NCBI GenBank assembly: GCA_947095585.1
Contig: OX352761.1
Span: 29,417,777 to 29,481,776, forward strand
From: Nephrocerus scutellatus
Lineage: Eukaryota > Arthropoda > Insecta > Diptera > Pipunculidae
Reading direction: 5' to 3'
Length of the DNA stretch: 64,000 bases
Shown: positions 12,059 through 23,170 of the stretch, piece by piece
How positions within the stretch are numbered: position 1 is the first letter of the stretch
Layout: each line of letters begins with the position of its first letter
Program-made: the position numbers and the translations under genes
The notes under the pieces: model-generated
Told to the model about the DNA's origin: nothing
The model's input: the letters and a program-made list of their open reading frames with translations, nothing else
Databases searched by the model: none

Positions 12059-12539
12059 GAGTTTTGTATTATGAGGAAGAGAAGGTCCACCACGACAGAG
12101 CCTCTTGCCGTCGTAAGGCTACTTGAAGTCAGAGGGCGCCAGGTATCCGGAGTCCCGTGCTATCGACCAAAGTTCTCATGGCCATTCATCCCTCAGCGCA
12201 CGAGTCTCACCTTGGATTGAGGGTTTTTTATCGAGGTTCTCTCCTCTAGGTCCGTTGAATTTTGGTAGACAGGGTCACCTCGTGTAGGATGGGTTTGAAA
12301 AACCCGTTCAACGGTCTTGCAGCGAGAGAGGCTTTGTGTTGCGCATCATCGTTGCCTGAACCTGGGAGATATCGAGAAGTCTCTGCTCCTCCCAGGCGTC
12401 CCAGCTCCAACCCAGCGACCCACAGAAGCCATCCAGACAGTTCTGGCTAATTTCTATATATCCCAGTGTCAGAGCCCTGACGTCCGAGAAGTTTCACCCC
12501 TAGACCTCTCGGTTCTTCCCCGAGTATCTTATAGCTTAA

Positions 12540-12552
12540 AAAGCGAGCTAAT
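12540..12552 (+). repeat. Target-site duplication, right copy
   Basis: Matches 7226-7238 exactly over 13 bases and marks the 5' boundary of the LOA element. Beyond it repeat C resumes (ATAAAAACGTTATAAAAAGG), comparable to 57176-57195. Confidence 0.85.
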
Positions 12553-13108
12553 AAAAACGTTATAAAAAGGGGTCAAGTCTAGTTAAATAAAAGTTTTAAA
12601 AAAGACGAGCAATATACCAGTTTTGGTAATTTTTAAATATTTGTTTATTTTATTCCTTTTAGTTTTTAATAAAATATATATAAAATTTTAATAATATGGA
12701 GATATTATGGGATATTATGCCTGTAAATAATACCAGATTTCATCGTTAAACATTATTTTTAATAAACAAAAAAATTGAATTCAGTCTTAAAACTCCTTAA
12801 CATTTTAACAAATATAAAAATTAATATTACATTTTCAGTTTAAATACAAATAATACAAATGACTTCAAAAAGGATCATCTTTTTCATCTTTTGGTTTTGA
12901 AAGATCATGTGTGATATTTAAAAGCGATCATAAAATATCGGGAAAAACTCGAATACGTTCCGCCTCACAGGCCAAAACCACCATCGTTACCCCATTAATA
13001 CCCCCTAAATATCCATCACACAATCTCGTCCTCAATTCTTATTTTTAATCTACCGATGACAACACTTTCTGTAAAAATTTGGATAATTAGCCGCTGTCAG
13101 TCTATCCG
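12553..13108. other. Repeat C right half, then AT-rich DNA and the outer flank of the first minisatellite
   Basis: 12553-12605 continues repeat C and contains GGGGTCAAGTC, also seen in reverse at about 17855-17875. At 12655-12700 the text TTAGTTTTTAATAAAATATATAT resembles the spacer sequence at 57507-57530 that borders the C-rich array there. No gene is seen. Confidence 0.4.
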
Positions 13109-13109
13109 C

Positions 13110-13745
13110 CTGTCTGACTCTTGAAGAGTTTTGAGGTTGTCTTGAGGAGATTGAGGGCGTCTTGAGATGTATTTAACGGGCTCTTGAGGGGGTTTTGACT
13201 TTTAAGAGGATTTTAAGAGATTCTAAAGGGGTGATAAGAGGAGGTCTTAAGGTGGTTTTGAAATAAGTTTATGTGGTCCTGATGGGGGCTTATCGGGGTG
13301 AGGGTGGTTTGAGGAGAGTATTGAGGGGATTTTGAGGGGGGTTCTTTTTGGGATCTTGAGGTGGTTTTAAGATAGTCTCAACCGGGTTATTGGGGAAGTC
13401 TTGTGTGGTCTTGATAAAGTTCTCCATGGGGCTTTGAGAACGGTCTTGAGGAAATTTTAAGAGAAAATTGAGGGGTCGTGAGGGCCTCTCAATTGGGGTT
13501 TTGATAACTTTGGGTTGGTCTTAAGAGGACCTTAAGGGGTCTTGAAGGAATGGTGTTTGGGTGGTCTTGAATGGGTCTTGAGGCCTTGGGGTCCTAGGAG
13601 ACTTTTGAAGTGGTCTCGAGGGGGATCTTTTTTGGGTCTTATAAGGGTTTGTATTAGTTATTAAGATGGTATCGAAGGGGTCCCTTGTGATCTTTTAGGG
13701 GTCTTGAGGTGATCTTAAGGGGATCTTGAGTAGGCCTTAAGAGGG
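13110..13745 (+). repeat. G-rich minisatellite arm, 11-bp unit (array 1)
   Basis: Imperfect tandem repeat with consensus close to GGTCTTGAGGG; many units read GTCTTGAG followed by three to five mostly G bases. Units are heavily diverged but the 11-base rhythm persists. The G-rich strand is the plus strand and reads toward the hairpin-like block at 13745. Frames inside are repeat artefacts, not genes. Confidence 0.85.
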
Positions 13746-13945
13746 GTGCTTGTTAAGCATTTAAGGTTAAAAACAAGATTAAAAGAACATGATGCTTTTA
13801 AGCCTCAAATATTTCAAATTTACTTTAACAATTTACTCAAGACCTCCTTAAGACCATTTAAGAACTTCTTAAAACTCCCCAAAAAATCTCTCCAAACCCC
13901 GCTTCCAATACTCATCGAGACCCTCTCAAAAATCCCTCAATAATC
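13745..13945 (+). repeat. Foldback centre 1 followed by a C-rich arm
   Basis: 13745-13840 (GGGTGCTTGTTAAGCATTTAAG ... ATGATGCTTTTAAGCC) corresponds to the hairpin block at 57343-57405, with eroded arms. Immediately after it, 13840-13945 switches to the complementary C-rich version of the minisatellite (CTCAAGACCTCC, TTAAGACC, GAGACCCTCTC). The array thus changes strand across the centre, which is what an inverted-arm foldback element would show. Confidence 0.65.
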
Positions 13946-13954
13946 CTCGTACTT

Positions 13955-14430
13955 TTAGGGTCTAAAAAGGGTTTGTAAGGGATCATAATGGGGTATCGAT
14001 AGGGGTTCTTTTCTGGTCTTTGGGGGTCTTGAGGGTGTTTTAGGGTTTGAAGGGTCTTAAGATGGTCTGGAGAGTGATATCGACAGGGGTTTTGACAGGG
14101 TCAGGGTTTTGAGAGTGTCTTGAGTTGGGTTTTGAGTAGGTCTTGAGACGCGTCTCGATGAGGGTTCCAATAGCGGTTTATTTAAGAGGGTCCTGATAAC
14201 GGTCCTGAGGTGGGTGCTAAGCATGTAAGATTTAAAACCAGATTAAAAGAACGCCAAATTCTTAGCGTGGTTCTTTTAATTTATGTGACTTTTAAGCCTC
14301 ATATATATCAGATTTCAATTAATTTCCAGAAATTTTGATTCATTTTATAACAATTCAAGCTGCTCTACCACCAATTTTTCTCCAAAAGCCTGAAACCATC
14401 TATTTAACTCTAAAACCTTACATTTATTTG
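13955..14430 (+). repeat. Second G-rich arm and foldback centre 2
   Basis: 13955-14205 returns to the G-rich minisatellite on the plus strand. At 14211-14280 a second centre follows (GTGCTAAGCATG ... ATTCTTAGCGTGGTTC), then TTTTATAACAATTCAAGCTGCTC and CTACCACC up to about 14400, which parallels 57420-57452. The hairpin arms are degenerate here. Confidence 0.65.
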
Positions 14431-14454
14431 TTGCATCGAAATGGAGAAAACAAA

Positions 14455-15219
14455 AAAACCACCCATAAAAATTAAAATTTTTCGTGTAAATTCTCTAATC
14501 GGGAATACAAAATGTGCAGTTTAAATAAAATCGGGTAAAATTTTTAAAATTTTTGTTAGAGGCTGATCGGTTCAAAATTTTTACAAAAAGTGTGGTCCAT
14601 CGGAGATACACATGCATATAAAATTTGAAGAAAATTGGGTAAATTTTGTACACAATTGGTATGGGTGCCCCCCCGACTGCGGGGACAATGGCTTTCAAAT
14701 TTTTACAACAAGTGTTGTCCATCGGGGATACACATGCGTATAAAATTTGAAGAAAATCGGGTACTTTTTTTACAAAATTTGTATGGGTGCCCCCCCCCCC
14801 CCCCCGACCCCTGAGCCCGATTACTTCCAAATTTTTACAAAAAGTGTTGTGTATCCAAGATACACATGCGTATAAAATTTGAAAAAACCGGGTACTTTTT
14901 TTTATAAAATCCCCCAACATCCAAATTTATATAGAAAGTGTTGCTCATAGAAGATACACATGCGTTTAAAATTTGAAGAAAATCGGGTAAATTTTTAAAA
15001 AAATTTGTATGGGAGCCCCCCCACCGCGAGGTTCGGGGTGCCCCAAATTTTAATAGAAAGTATTGTCATGGGAAATACACATGTGTGCAAAATGTGAATA
15101 AAATCGGACTTTAGGAAGTGTGTTAAATAAATTGATCACAAGATTCTGCCAGCCCAGCCCACCCAGCCAGCCAGCCAGCCAGACGCGGGCACGCGAAGTT
15201 AATAAAGAGAATTTAAAAA
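14455..15219 (+). mobile_element. HINE copy 2 (tandem-unit type)
   Basis: Left end ACCCATAAAAATTAAAATTT plus TAAATTCTCTAATC; right end GCGAAGTTAATAAAGAGAAT. Between them are about five diverged units of 110-130 bp, each with ATACACATGCGTATAAAATT, GAAAATCGGGTA and GTATGGGTGCCCCCC. A run of 16 C residues sits at 14790-14805. A GCCA tetranucleotide array lies at about 15157-15182 just before the 3' end, as in copies 5 and 6. Non-coding. Confidence 0.72.
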
Positions 15220-16075
15220 GTTCACAACACCCGCTTACCCAATTACGGAACTAAATGCTTCTTTGCAGTATCTCTATGATGATTTGGTCTGAGTTTTCCC
15301 TCTGCTCTGTTGCTCTGTGCAAGAACGTTGTTTTTCTCCACCTTTGCTGGTGATATTGCTGTTTCACGATCGAGTGAATGCATACTGTTCTGCTTCTTTT
15401 TCATAAAGTTAGACGTATGTTAATGTACTTGCGCTTATTGTGCTTTAAACTTCTCCCACACTGATGTTTTGTTTTCCTCTTGTATAAACTTTTACAGGCT
15501 CCTAAAATGCACAGAATTTCCAAGCTAATGATACTTTATGACGGCGTAGGTTTATGTGGCAGGAGGCGATGTCCATGGGCTAATACGAATATGTATGTGC
15601 CTTTTCTATGAATTGTTATTCAAGGTAATAGCATAAGGATACTCTAAATCTTATATAGATTTGTAAATTACGTTTTCCTTATCCGACATCTTTTTAATGT
15701 GATCTTAATTAAAGTCAATTAAACAAAAATTTAATTTTTTACCAGTGCACTGTAAAGAATGTTTATAGGATACGTAGGAGCACATTCAAAGCCAATAAAT
15801 AAGCTAATTGTATTTTTATTTTATAGTTTCTTAATGGCTCGGCAGTTATTCATTTTTTTATCTGTGATGCAATATACTGATGTTAAATGTGGCAGATTCA
15901 TAAGCCGTATATTGCTCATCTTAATAAATTAAGTACATTGTAAAGCATATGAGTACAAACATACATATTTATTTAAATTTAGTTGGCCAAACTTAATTTT
16001 GGCAGTCAGCTATCAGAACAATAGGGGGAAAACATATAGTATTTATTCACACTAAAAGTCTCTAGTGCAAATCGC
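15220..16075. other. Unique non-coding stretch
   Basis: Nothing recognised on either strand apart from AT-rich sequence. Confidence 0.35.
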
Positions 16076-16079
16076 ACTA

Positions 16080-17540
16080 AATCCCAAGGCACCCCGATAT
16101 CCTCTACCAATCATCAAAGACCCATCAAACAAAAAAAACACCGTTAACGGCTTTAAAGCAATAAATGAACGGCTATGTACTCTTCGCGTGCGGTGCAAAT
16201 TTAAAAACACTAATATAGGGAATTCTACAGAATTATTTGAATAAGTCGGGCAGTAATGATGTGAAAATCACTCGGGGCGATATGAACGGAAAGATGGGTT
16301 GGGAGCCAATATTCACTTAGAATATTTGCATCCATAGTTTGCACGAGAGCACTGATGACAATGGGCACCAAGTAAGTGTCGGTGGTGCAGTGGTTAGAAC
16401 TATTGGCTGCCACTCCGAGGACACCGGGTTCGATTCCCGGCGCGTCCGAAAAACGCACGAAATTTTCTCACCGCACTGATCCTCTAGATTACAAGTACGC
16501 ATCCAGTTTTTGATTTTCGGACTGCCTTTATTTGTGTGAAGTCCTCCGTTTCCAGCTTACGCAATCGAACCAATTAGTACACATTATGCGATGCTGTACA
16601 TGTGATATACAGTGGCCGTTTACTGCTGTATTCACATGTACGGTTGAGTTGATGTATGAAGTAATCTAGATGTAGAGCAGCCCCATCAATGTGGGCTTAT
16701 GAGCACAATTTGTGAGTATTCGGGTGTGAACTCAACTTCACCCAACACAAAAGTTTCCTTCTTCTATTCAAAATATTTTTAAGCCCATGCTGTGCATAGC
16801 AATAATCGCTTGAAGCGTTCACTAGTTATAAAAAAATACAGATGACGGAAAATAAGAATTCGGTCGTTGCGAGTTTAAGGTATATGCGCAAGAATTTCAA
16901 CAATCTACGTGTTGACGAAACGCTGCCGCCCCAACACGAATCTAGTGACGGTACGAACCGAGGTGCTGCTATCAACTCGGACCATTTCCTGATGGTATGG
17001 TGCCAAGAAAGACTTCACCCGCGAAAAAGTTTTGAATCAATACGGCAACATGGCTTTAATACAGTCGAGCGGGTAGCACAAAATCTGGGCTGCACATACA
17101 TAGATGAAACCAAAAACAGTACATTGTGGCAACGTCTGCGACTAAAAGATTCAGCATTGGTCCCAAATTATGATAGTGGAACGCAAATTGGAAGTATTGC
17201 ACCCGTTAAACAACTCGTGCAGCCGATAACAGCATGGATCCAGAAATACTCACACGGTTGCTTAAAGTTAACAATGTCTAGAAAGACTTTGCAAAGACTG
17301 CGTGTATAAGACTACTGGTATAGTTACAGAGACGTTGGTGCTTAACAAGCATTACCGCGATATCGACAGATCTTGGAGTGAATTAAGCTTGCTAGGCCTC
17401 GGTGGCCAGGCCACCTAGCTTGCATGGGCGAAGAGGATCCTGATCGAAAAGTCCCTTCGGGCTGAGAATTAAATGAATAGACAGCCACGAAACGCTGGAA
17501 AATTGGCGTAGAACAGAACGCCCAGAGCTTATAAATGCCT
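16080..17540 (+). pseudogene. Degenerate RTE-clade LINE copy
   Basis: Nucleotide text follows the RTE element at 28040-30742. 16120-16215 matches the endonuclease start (ACCGTTAACGGCTTTAAAGCA, CTTCGCGTGCGGTGCAAATTT); 16255-16365 matches the GDMN region with a deletion; 16960-17010 encodes the SDHFLV-type motif (NSDHFLMVWCQ); 17090-17270 matches the post-YADD region (GCAGCCGATAACAGCATGGA); 17370-17460 matches the C-terminus (GAAGAGGATCCTG). Most of the RT core is missing and the surviving long frame at 16842-17309 is a chance frame through this debris. A SINE interrupts it at about 16373. Confidence 0.75.
16373..16690 (+). mobile_element. tRNA-derived SINE candidate 1
   Basis: A perfect internal pol III promoter pair is present: A box TGGTGCAGTGG at 16383-16393 and B box GGTTCGATTCC at 16427-16437, 33 bases apart, as in tRNA genes. 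The T arm (CCGGG/CCCGG) is intact, but the 5' acceptor side does not pair with the 3' side CGCGTCC, so it is not a working tRNA gene. A tRNA-unrelated body follows; its right end is uncertain. It interrupts the RTE copy. That it is a SINE rather than a tRNA pseudogene is inferred from the inserted body. Confidence 0.6.
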
Positions 17541-17840
17541 AACTGGCTTATAGTTTACCTCTATTGGAAACAAAATTAAATAATTTGAAAGCAGGGAGGG
17601 AATAGGCAAGAGTAAGCAGCTCTATAAATTACGGAAATACCTGGTTGCTAGCTTTAATCATTTCCCAGTTACTCCTTTAGGGACTTTTTCTGGCCTACTT
17701 CTCCTCGCAATATTTCGTACCTAATTGCGTCTCTTCTTATTTCCTTGTCTATTCCATCTTCTGACGTATTTTTCCTCCGTGGTATGAAAACTGCTTAAAG
17801 TTTTTTCCAGTACAATAATGATAGAGGCTCTTCTTTTTAA
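17541..17840. other. Non-coding, origin unclear
   Basis: The minus strand near 17790-17690 has a basic, helix-like frame (YVRRWNRQGNKKRRN) that could be LINE debris, but nothing diagnostic is visible. Confidence 0.25.
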
Positions 17841-18270
17841 AAACTTTTATTTAACTTGACTTGACCCCTTTTGACGTGACAACGTCTCACTACATGGTTT
17901 AAGGGGTACATATTCAAAAAGTCGAATGTTAAATATCCTCTGTTATGCCACTATTTTAACAGATTTTAAGTCACTTTTTTAACATTTTTTTGTCCTCTGT
18001 TATGTTACACTTTTAATATCCACTGGAATTTGGTCATTACTCATTAGGAACTAGAATTTTTTGAACTAAGGCATTTCTCAAGCGATTCGCATGAAATTCG
18101 GTATGTAGGGCTAAGATGTGACTATGGAAATTCTGGTATGGTCATTAGGATCTGGAATTTTGGAAACTATACCATTTTGATATGTCCGTTCGTGTATCCG
18201 TTCCACAGACAAGAAGATCATTGCTTTTTTTTCTTTCGTACCGGGCAGACGTTGTCACGCTCAAAACCTA
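17841..18270. repeat. Interspersed repeat B, copy 2
   Basis: Counterpart of 2745-3210 (see landmarks there), here preceded at 17841-17872 by the reverse complement of the repeat C end (TTAACTTGACTTGACCCC). It runs straight into the tandem repeat at 18275. Confidence 0.6.
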
Positions 18271-18274
18271 TGGC

Positions 18275-18910
18275 CTACCCTGCTTTTTTTGTCTATATTT
18301 TCGACCACTTTGAGGTCTCCTTTAACCACCTTCCACACGACCTAGAAAGCTGAAATTTTGTGGGTGTCTGAGTCCAAAATAGCATTTTTTATGTTCCGCG
18401 ACCTAAAGAGCTGAAATATTGTGAGTTTCTAATTCTAAGTTTTTATATTTCGAGAATGCCGCGTGTAGCGCGTGTGATGGGTTGAATATTTTTTTTCGAC
18501 TTCTTTGAGGTAATTTTTAAACCAACTTCCACACGACCTAGAGAGCCTAAATTTTGTGAGTTTTTAATTCCCAAATAGCATTTTTTATATTCCGAGTATG
18601 ACGCCCGTCACGTGTCGCGTGTGGCACGTGTGATGGGTTGAAGTCCTTTTTAACCACCTTCCACACGACTTTGAGAGTTTAAATTTTGTGAGTATCTAAG
18701 TCTTAAATAGCATATTATATTCCAATAATGATGTGTGTCACGTTTCGCGTGTGGCACGAGTATTGGTTTGAAATCGCGCCATTTTCTCGTGTTTTATGTC
18801 TTTTTAACGCACGACCTAGAGGGCTGAAATTTTGTGAGCGGCTCAATGTCCCATTATGATATACCGCTTTTGACGCGTGTCGTGAGTCGCGTGTGGCGTG
18901 TGTGATACCT
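18275..18910 (+). repeat. Tandem repeat D (CACACGACCT units)
   Basis: Three to four diverged units anchored by TTAACCACCTTCCACACGAC, GAGAGCTGAAATTTTGTGAG, CAAAATAGCATTTTTTAT and a CG-bearing block CACGTGTCGCGTGTGGCACG. Anchors fall at 18334, 18530, 18662 and 18809, so units are about 130-195 bp, with one truncated unit at 18398. Single scraps occur at 6990-7045 and 61325-61405. Non-coding. Confidence 0.7.
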
Positions 18911-20199
18911 GGAAAAGGAAAATTCTTGGAAATAGCCTCGACCTCAAAAATTTTGGCGACTACTACCAAATAATAAACGAATGTGTTGCGTGTTTCAATG
19001 TATTTATATAAAAAACTTTGTACCAGAAAAACGAAGTTTTTTTACATTTACTTGTTTTTTTTTGATACTGATACTGACAGTATCTCCTTATCATTCCTCA
19101 ATTCCAAAATTTGGTTTCGTTATTACTTATATTTTATATCCTCGAATGTATCCTGTATGCATTTATTTAATATAAATATAAATTTGCAGATATTTCTTTA
19201 AACGATAACATTAAATTTACTTGGTTCTCAATAAATTTATATTCTCCGATATCCGATACTCGTATTAAGTGACCGCAGTTCAAGTGAATCGTGTGCGATT
19301 CACATATTGAGCTGCAGCGTTCATTATATTCATTGTGCGTGTAAAAATGCAGTGACAATTTCGCGGCGTATTTAATTTTTAGATTTAAACTGAAATGCAA
19401 CGCACGAGTATACGATAATTAAACAGAGGTCAGAGAATAAAAATAAAAATTAAATCGAAATCATCGTTAAAATTACAATAAGAGGTAATTTTTTAAATTT
19501 TGTATTGATCACATTTTTGCAGTTGAATATTGCATTGGCCTCTTCTTCACACTCCATCTCGAGGCTGGATATTTAATGCGTCATTTTGTACAATTAAAAC
19601 TTCAATAGCATTTTACAATAAGTGGGTGCAATTGCACAAAATATATCTTTTCGTGCTTATGTTGCTGCGTTCCATTAGGAATGCACAAGTACGATTATGT
19701 ACTTATATTATATCTTGTATCATAATATACCCAAACCGAATAAAAATGCTACCGATTTTTATGTATAATATATATCCGGATAATTACAAAGCCTAAAACT
19801 ATGCTACAAAAATCAACCGTTTTCTTTGTGTATTATAATATTTTGCCGAGTGAGTGTAGCAGCAGCCCGCTTAAACGAGCCTCTTATCTTGTCGTATTTT
19901 CTTTAATGTATTGTATTTAAATATTGTTTAACAACGAAAATATTTCTGAATTTTAAAGAGTCTGAGAACTATTGAAAGAGTTTCTGCCATTATGGTTATG
20001 TCTCTGTTAAATGTTTGCGAATCACTGAAAAACTGATGATATTTTTTCACGTGCCTGTCTGCGTGAATGAGTGACAGGGGCAATTATTATATAGATAAAA
20101 CAATCAATATAATTAGCGGAAGATTAATTAATTAACATTTATTATAACCACATAATGGATACGATACGAAATGTCGCCGGTGATAATCCCCATTCCAAC
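18911..20199. other. Unique AT-rich stretch
   Basis: No gene or repeat recognised; short frames have no domain signal. Confidence 0.35.
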
Positions 20200-23170
20200 T
20201 TTAATTGAATTGAATTGAATTGAATTTATTTAACATAATATCACTTACAATGAAGATTTATATAATTTTATAAGTTATGTAAGGCTTAAAAATATTTAGA
20301 AATATTTGGTTAAAAAAAAAAAACAAAAAAGTATAAATATAATAATAGAAAGATAAATATTATTATTTAAGAGCCAATGGAAACGATGTAAATATAAAGG
20401 AGATATTACGAAGTAAAATGATATAAGCATGAAATAATGTACGTTTAAAATAAGTTTAAAGATAATAAATGAAGTATTATTCTATTATGTGGCCATTTGT
20501 GAAAGAAGAGTAGTTTTAAATTTGTTCGTGTTTTCAATTCGTCTAAGCTTTACTGGCAGAGAGTACCACAATCGAATAGTTTGAACAAAAAATTGACGTT
20601 CGGACAGTTGACATGAGTACCCAGGTTGAGCCAACATGACGGACCTCCGAGATTGGAGAGGATGCAACTTATCATATAGGTATTCTGGCTGCCGCGTTTT
20701 CAATATGTCACACAGTAACACAGTGACTTAAATCTTAAAAGGTTTTCAAAGGTACACCCACTTATGGTCACCATATTTCAAACTAAAAATATACCTTGCA
20801 ATGTTGTTATACATAACGTTTAGTTTTTTCTTTCTCTTGTAATCGGGACTCATAAAAATTTCGCATCCATATAGTAATACTGGTAATAGAAGAGTTTTTG
20901 CCAGCGTCAACTTGGTTTTTATAGGTAGAAAATGCTGACTGGCCCACATTGTACGCAGTTCATAATACACCTTACCGATAGCACTATTTATATGTGTGTC
21001 CCAAGAAAGAGTATGGTTAAAGATCAGTCCTAGGTTTTTAGCTGTATCCGCCCACTTAATCGGACTATTTCCGATTTTAACCGATTGGAATTCTACGATG
21101 TATAGCTATTCCTGGGACTTTTTTAGATTTAGACGAAGCTCATGTTTTAGGGACCAGTCATTTACGCTTGACAAATCTTCGTTTATTAGATGAATGGTGT
21201 CATCAATCGCATTCATAGGACAACTTATGAAAAGTTGAACATCGTCCGCATACATGTGAACTGAGCAATGTCTAATTACTTTAGGTAGTTCGTTCACATA
21301 CAATGAGAAGAGTGTTGGACCTAGTATTGATCCTTGCGGTACACCGTTTGAGAAATTTCGAAAACGTGAAGTCTTGTCACCAACTACCACGCGTTGTTGC
21401 CTTCCTTTTAAGTAGGAGGAGACTAGTTTTGCAGATGAAAAGGAAAACCTAAAGTCCTGCATTAGTTTATTGCACAGAATCGTGTGATTCCCAGTGTCAA
21501 ATGCTTTCGAAAAATCTAGAAGAATTAGAAAAGTAGGATGATTATTATCCAAAGACTTCCGCACTTCATCAACAATATATAAAAGCGCCGTTTTACAGCT
21601 TCGGTTTGGTCTAAATCCTGATTGATTTGAGCACAGAAGTTGATTTTTTGAAAGATATCTATGGATTTGTAACAATATAATTTTTTCTAGAACTTTTGAC
21701 AGAAAAGGGAGAATAGCAATTGGTCTATATTTCGTCATTCTAGGATTGCTATTCTTTGGTATAGGAATTATTTTAGCTCTCTTCCAATCGGATGGGAATA
21801 CGGACATCGTTAGCACAGAGTTAAAGAGATACGTTATAAATGGCAATATGATGGGCAGAAGAATTTTGACAAACTTAGGATTGAATCCATCTAGACCAGT
21901 AGCATTAGAGCTAATACTCAGAAGAGCTTGCACAACATTTTCATCAAAGACCCTATTAAAGCGAAAAGACCTAATGTGGTCATCTTCAGCATTACCCTCT
22001 AAGCAAGAGGTGCTAGTCGGAGCGCTACAAGAAGCAATGAATTCAGCGTTTAGCTTATCGCAATCAATATCAACCGAAATTATTGGGTTTTGCTTACCAA
22101 AACCAAGTTGGCGAAGCTGTTTCCAAAGTTTTTGTCCCGATCCCGAATTATCTAATTGATTACTGTAGTAGGCTGTCTTTGCAGATCTTATTTTGGAGAT
22201 AACACGGTAATTTTTTAAGAAAGCATCAATACGGTATTTTTTCCATTCTCTGTAAGCATTGTCACGTTTTTGCATGAGTAATCGAATATCAGTGCTTAGC
22301 CACTGTGTTGCTGAAGTATTCTTCCTTCTTGTTTTTATGGGAACATATTTATTAAATAGGCTCAGTTTAGAGAAACCAGGTGCAGAAAGCTGACTGTACA
22401 GCAGTGTTTTATCACAGTCGCTAATAAAATAAACGTCAAGTAAGGAGCTTGAGTCTCTAGAAAAATGGGTTGGATTAGATAAGTTCACGGGAGACAGATT
22501 GAATGACTTCATATATTCTAATAGGTTAACTGACATAGGTTTATCCAACAGGTTACAATTTAGATCACCACATAACACTATGTTTGAGGCAGTACACAAT
22601 AGATCATCAAGCACTTTGAATAATGGGTCGAAACTTATATGCCTGTGAGGTCTATAAATTGTTCCAAGAAAAATTTTTTGGGACTTACACTGTATTTCAG
22701 CAAAGATGAACTCCATAGTGCAGTCAGGATTAGACTTAAGTATAGGTTTGCACTTAAGTTTCTCGCGAACATAGATTGCTACGCTCCCGCCCGTGCGTCC
22801 AGTTCTGTCTGATCGGAAGACATTATACCCATCAACAGAGTAAAGTTGATCAGCAGCATCAATAGAAAACCATGTTTCAGATACGCAGACAACATCCACA
22901 TTAGATTGAGCAAATATAAGCCTAAATTCGTCGATTTTTGGACTTAGACTTTGAGCATTAATGTGACAAATATGTAATCCGTTATTTTGCGACCTAAGCA
23001 CTCTAATCATATCAAACAAACGTACGTTATTATTACTGGTTGTGGAACCTCTGGCGTTCGAAAAACTACCCGAGTTCATAACTAACATATGAGTAGCAAA
23101 AACCTAGAGTGAAATTGGAAACACAAACAGATTGTACAAGCTTTAATGAAATTAGACTCACCTTGGCCAT
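20200..23170 (-). mobile_element. Nearly intact LINE (CR1/jockey group), EN-RT unit
   Basis: Minus-strand LINE with one long EN-RT frame (20485-23088), about 280 bp of 3' untranslated DNA and a tail of AATTG/TTCAA repeats at 20203-20222 that marks the 3' end. Such short tandem tails are typical of several LINE clades. No ORF1 is found upstream of 23088; the text after 23170 shows no element features, so the copy is probably 5' truncated. It differs from family A in sequence. Confidence 0.8.
20485..23088 (-). pseudogene. Endonuclease-reverse transcriptase with three in-frame stops
   Basis: A single frame of 868 codons broken only by TAG at 21106-21108, TGA at 20746-20748 and TAA at 20728-20730; no frameshift is needed. 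Endonuclease: HICHINAQSLSPK (asparagine motif), VDVVCVSETWF (glutamate), YRPHR, LCGDLNCNLLD (aspartate). The terminal SDH motif is not seen, and residues around 248-260 (LSAPGFSKLSLF) look shortened, so a small deletion there is likely. RT: LLDFSKAFDTGNH, NGVPQGSILGPTLFSLYVNEL and MYADDVQLF are intact. After the first stop come NLGLIFNHTLSWDTH and LLPVLLYGCEIF, ending in QTIRLWYSLPVKLR. It nicks DNA and copies element RNA; this copy is inactive as it stands. Confidence 0.88.

Larger units (their letters stand above)
7239..12539 (-). mobile_element. Near full-length LOA-type non-LTR retrotransposon
   Basis: A 5.3-kb element on the minus strand in the order 5' leader (12539-12059), ORF1 (12058-about 11200), apurinic-like endonuclease (about 10870-10100), reverse transcriptase (about 9890-8410), RNase H (about 8190-7790), a C-terminal cysteine/histidine motif (about 7510-7470) and a 3' end with TAATAA repeats at about 7239-7260. 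Identical 13-bp duplications flank it (7226-7238 and 12540-12552), so both ends are well placed. This domain order with RNase H and an ORF1 of this type is known for the LOA clade. It carries several frameshifts and stops and is not autonomous now, but the intact ends and duplication mean it arrived as one complete insertion. A 3' fragment of a related element lies at 33125-33862. Confidence 0.88.

Noticed and set aside
16373..16450. Functional tRNA gene
   Set aside because: The promoter boxes and T arm are good, but the 5' acceptor strand does not pair with the 3' side.
16842..17309. 155-residue protein-coding gene
   Set aside because: The DNA matches RTE LINE text in a different frame with deletions; the open frame is a by-product.
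21746..22159. 137-residue plus-strand protein
   Set aside because: Antisense of the LINE EN-RT frame.
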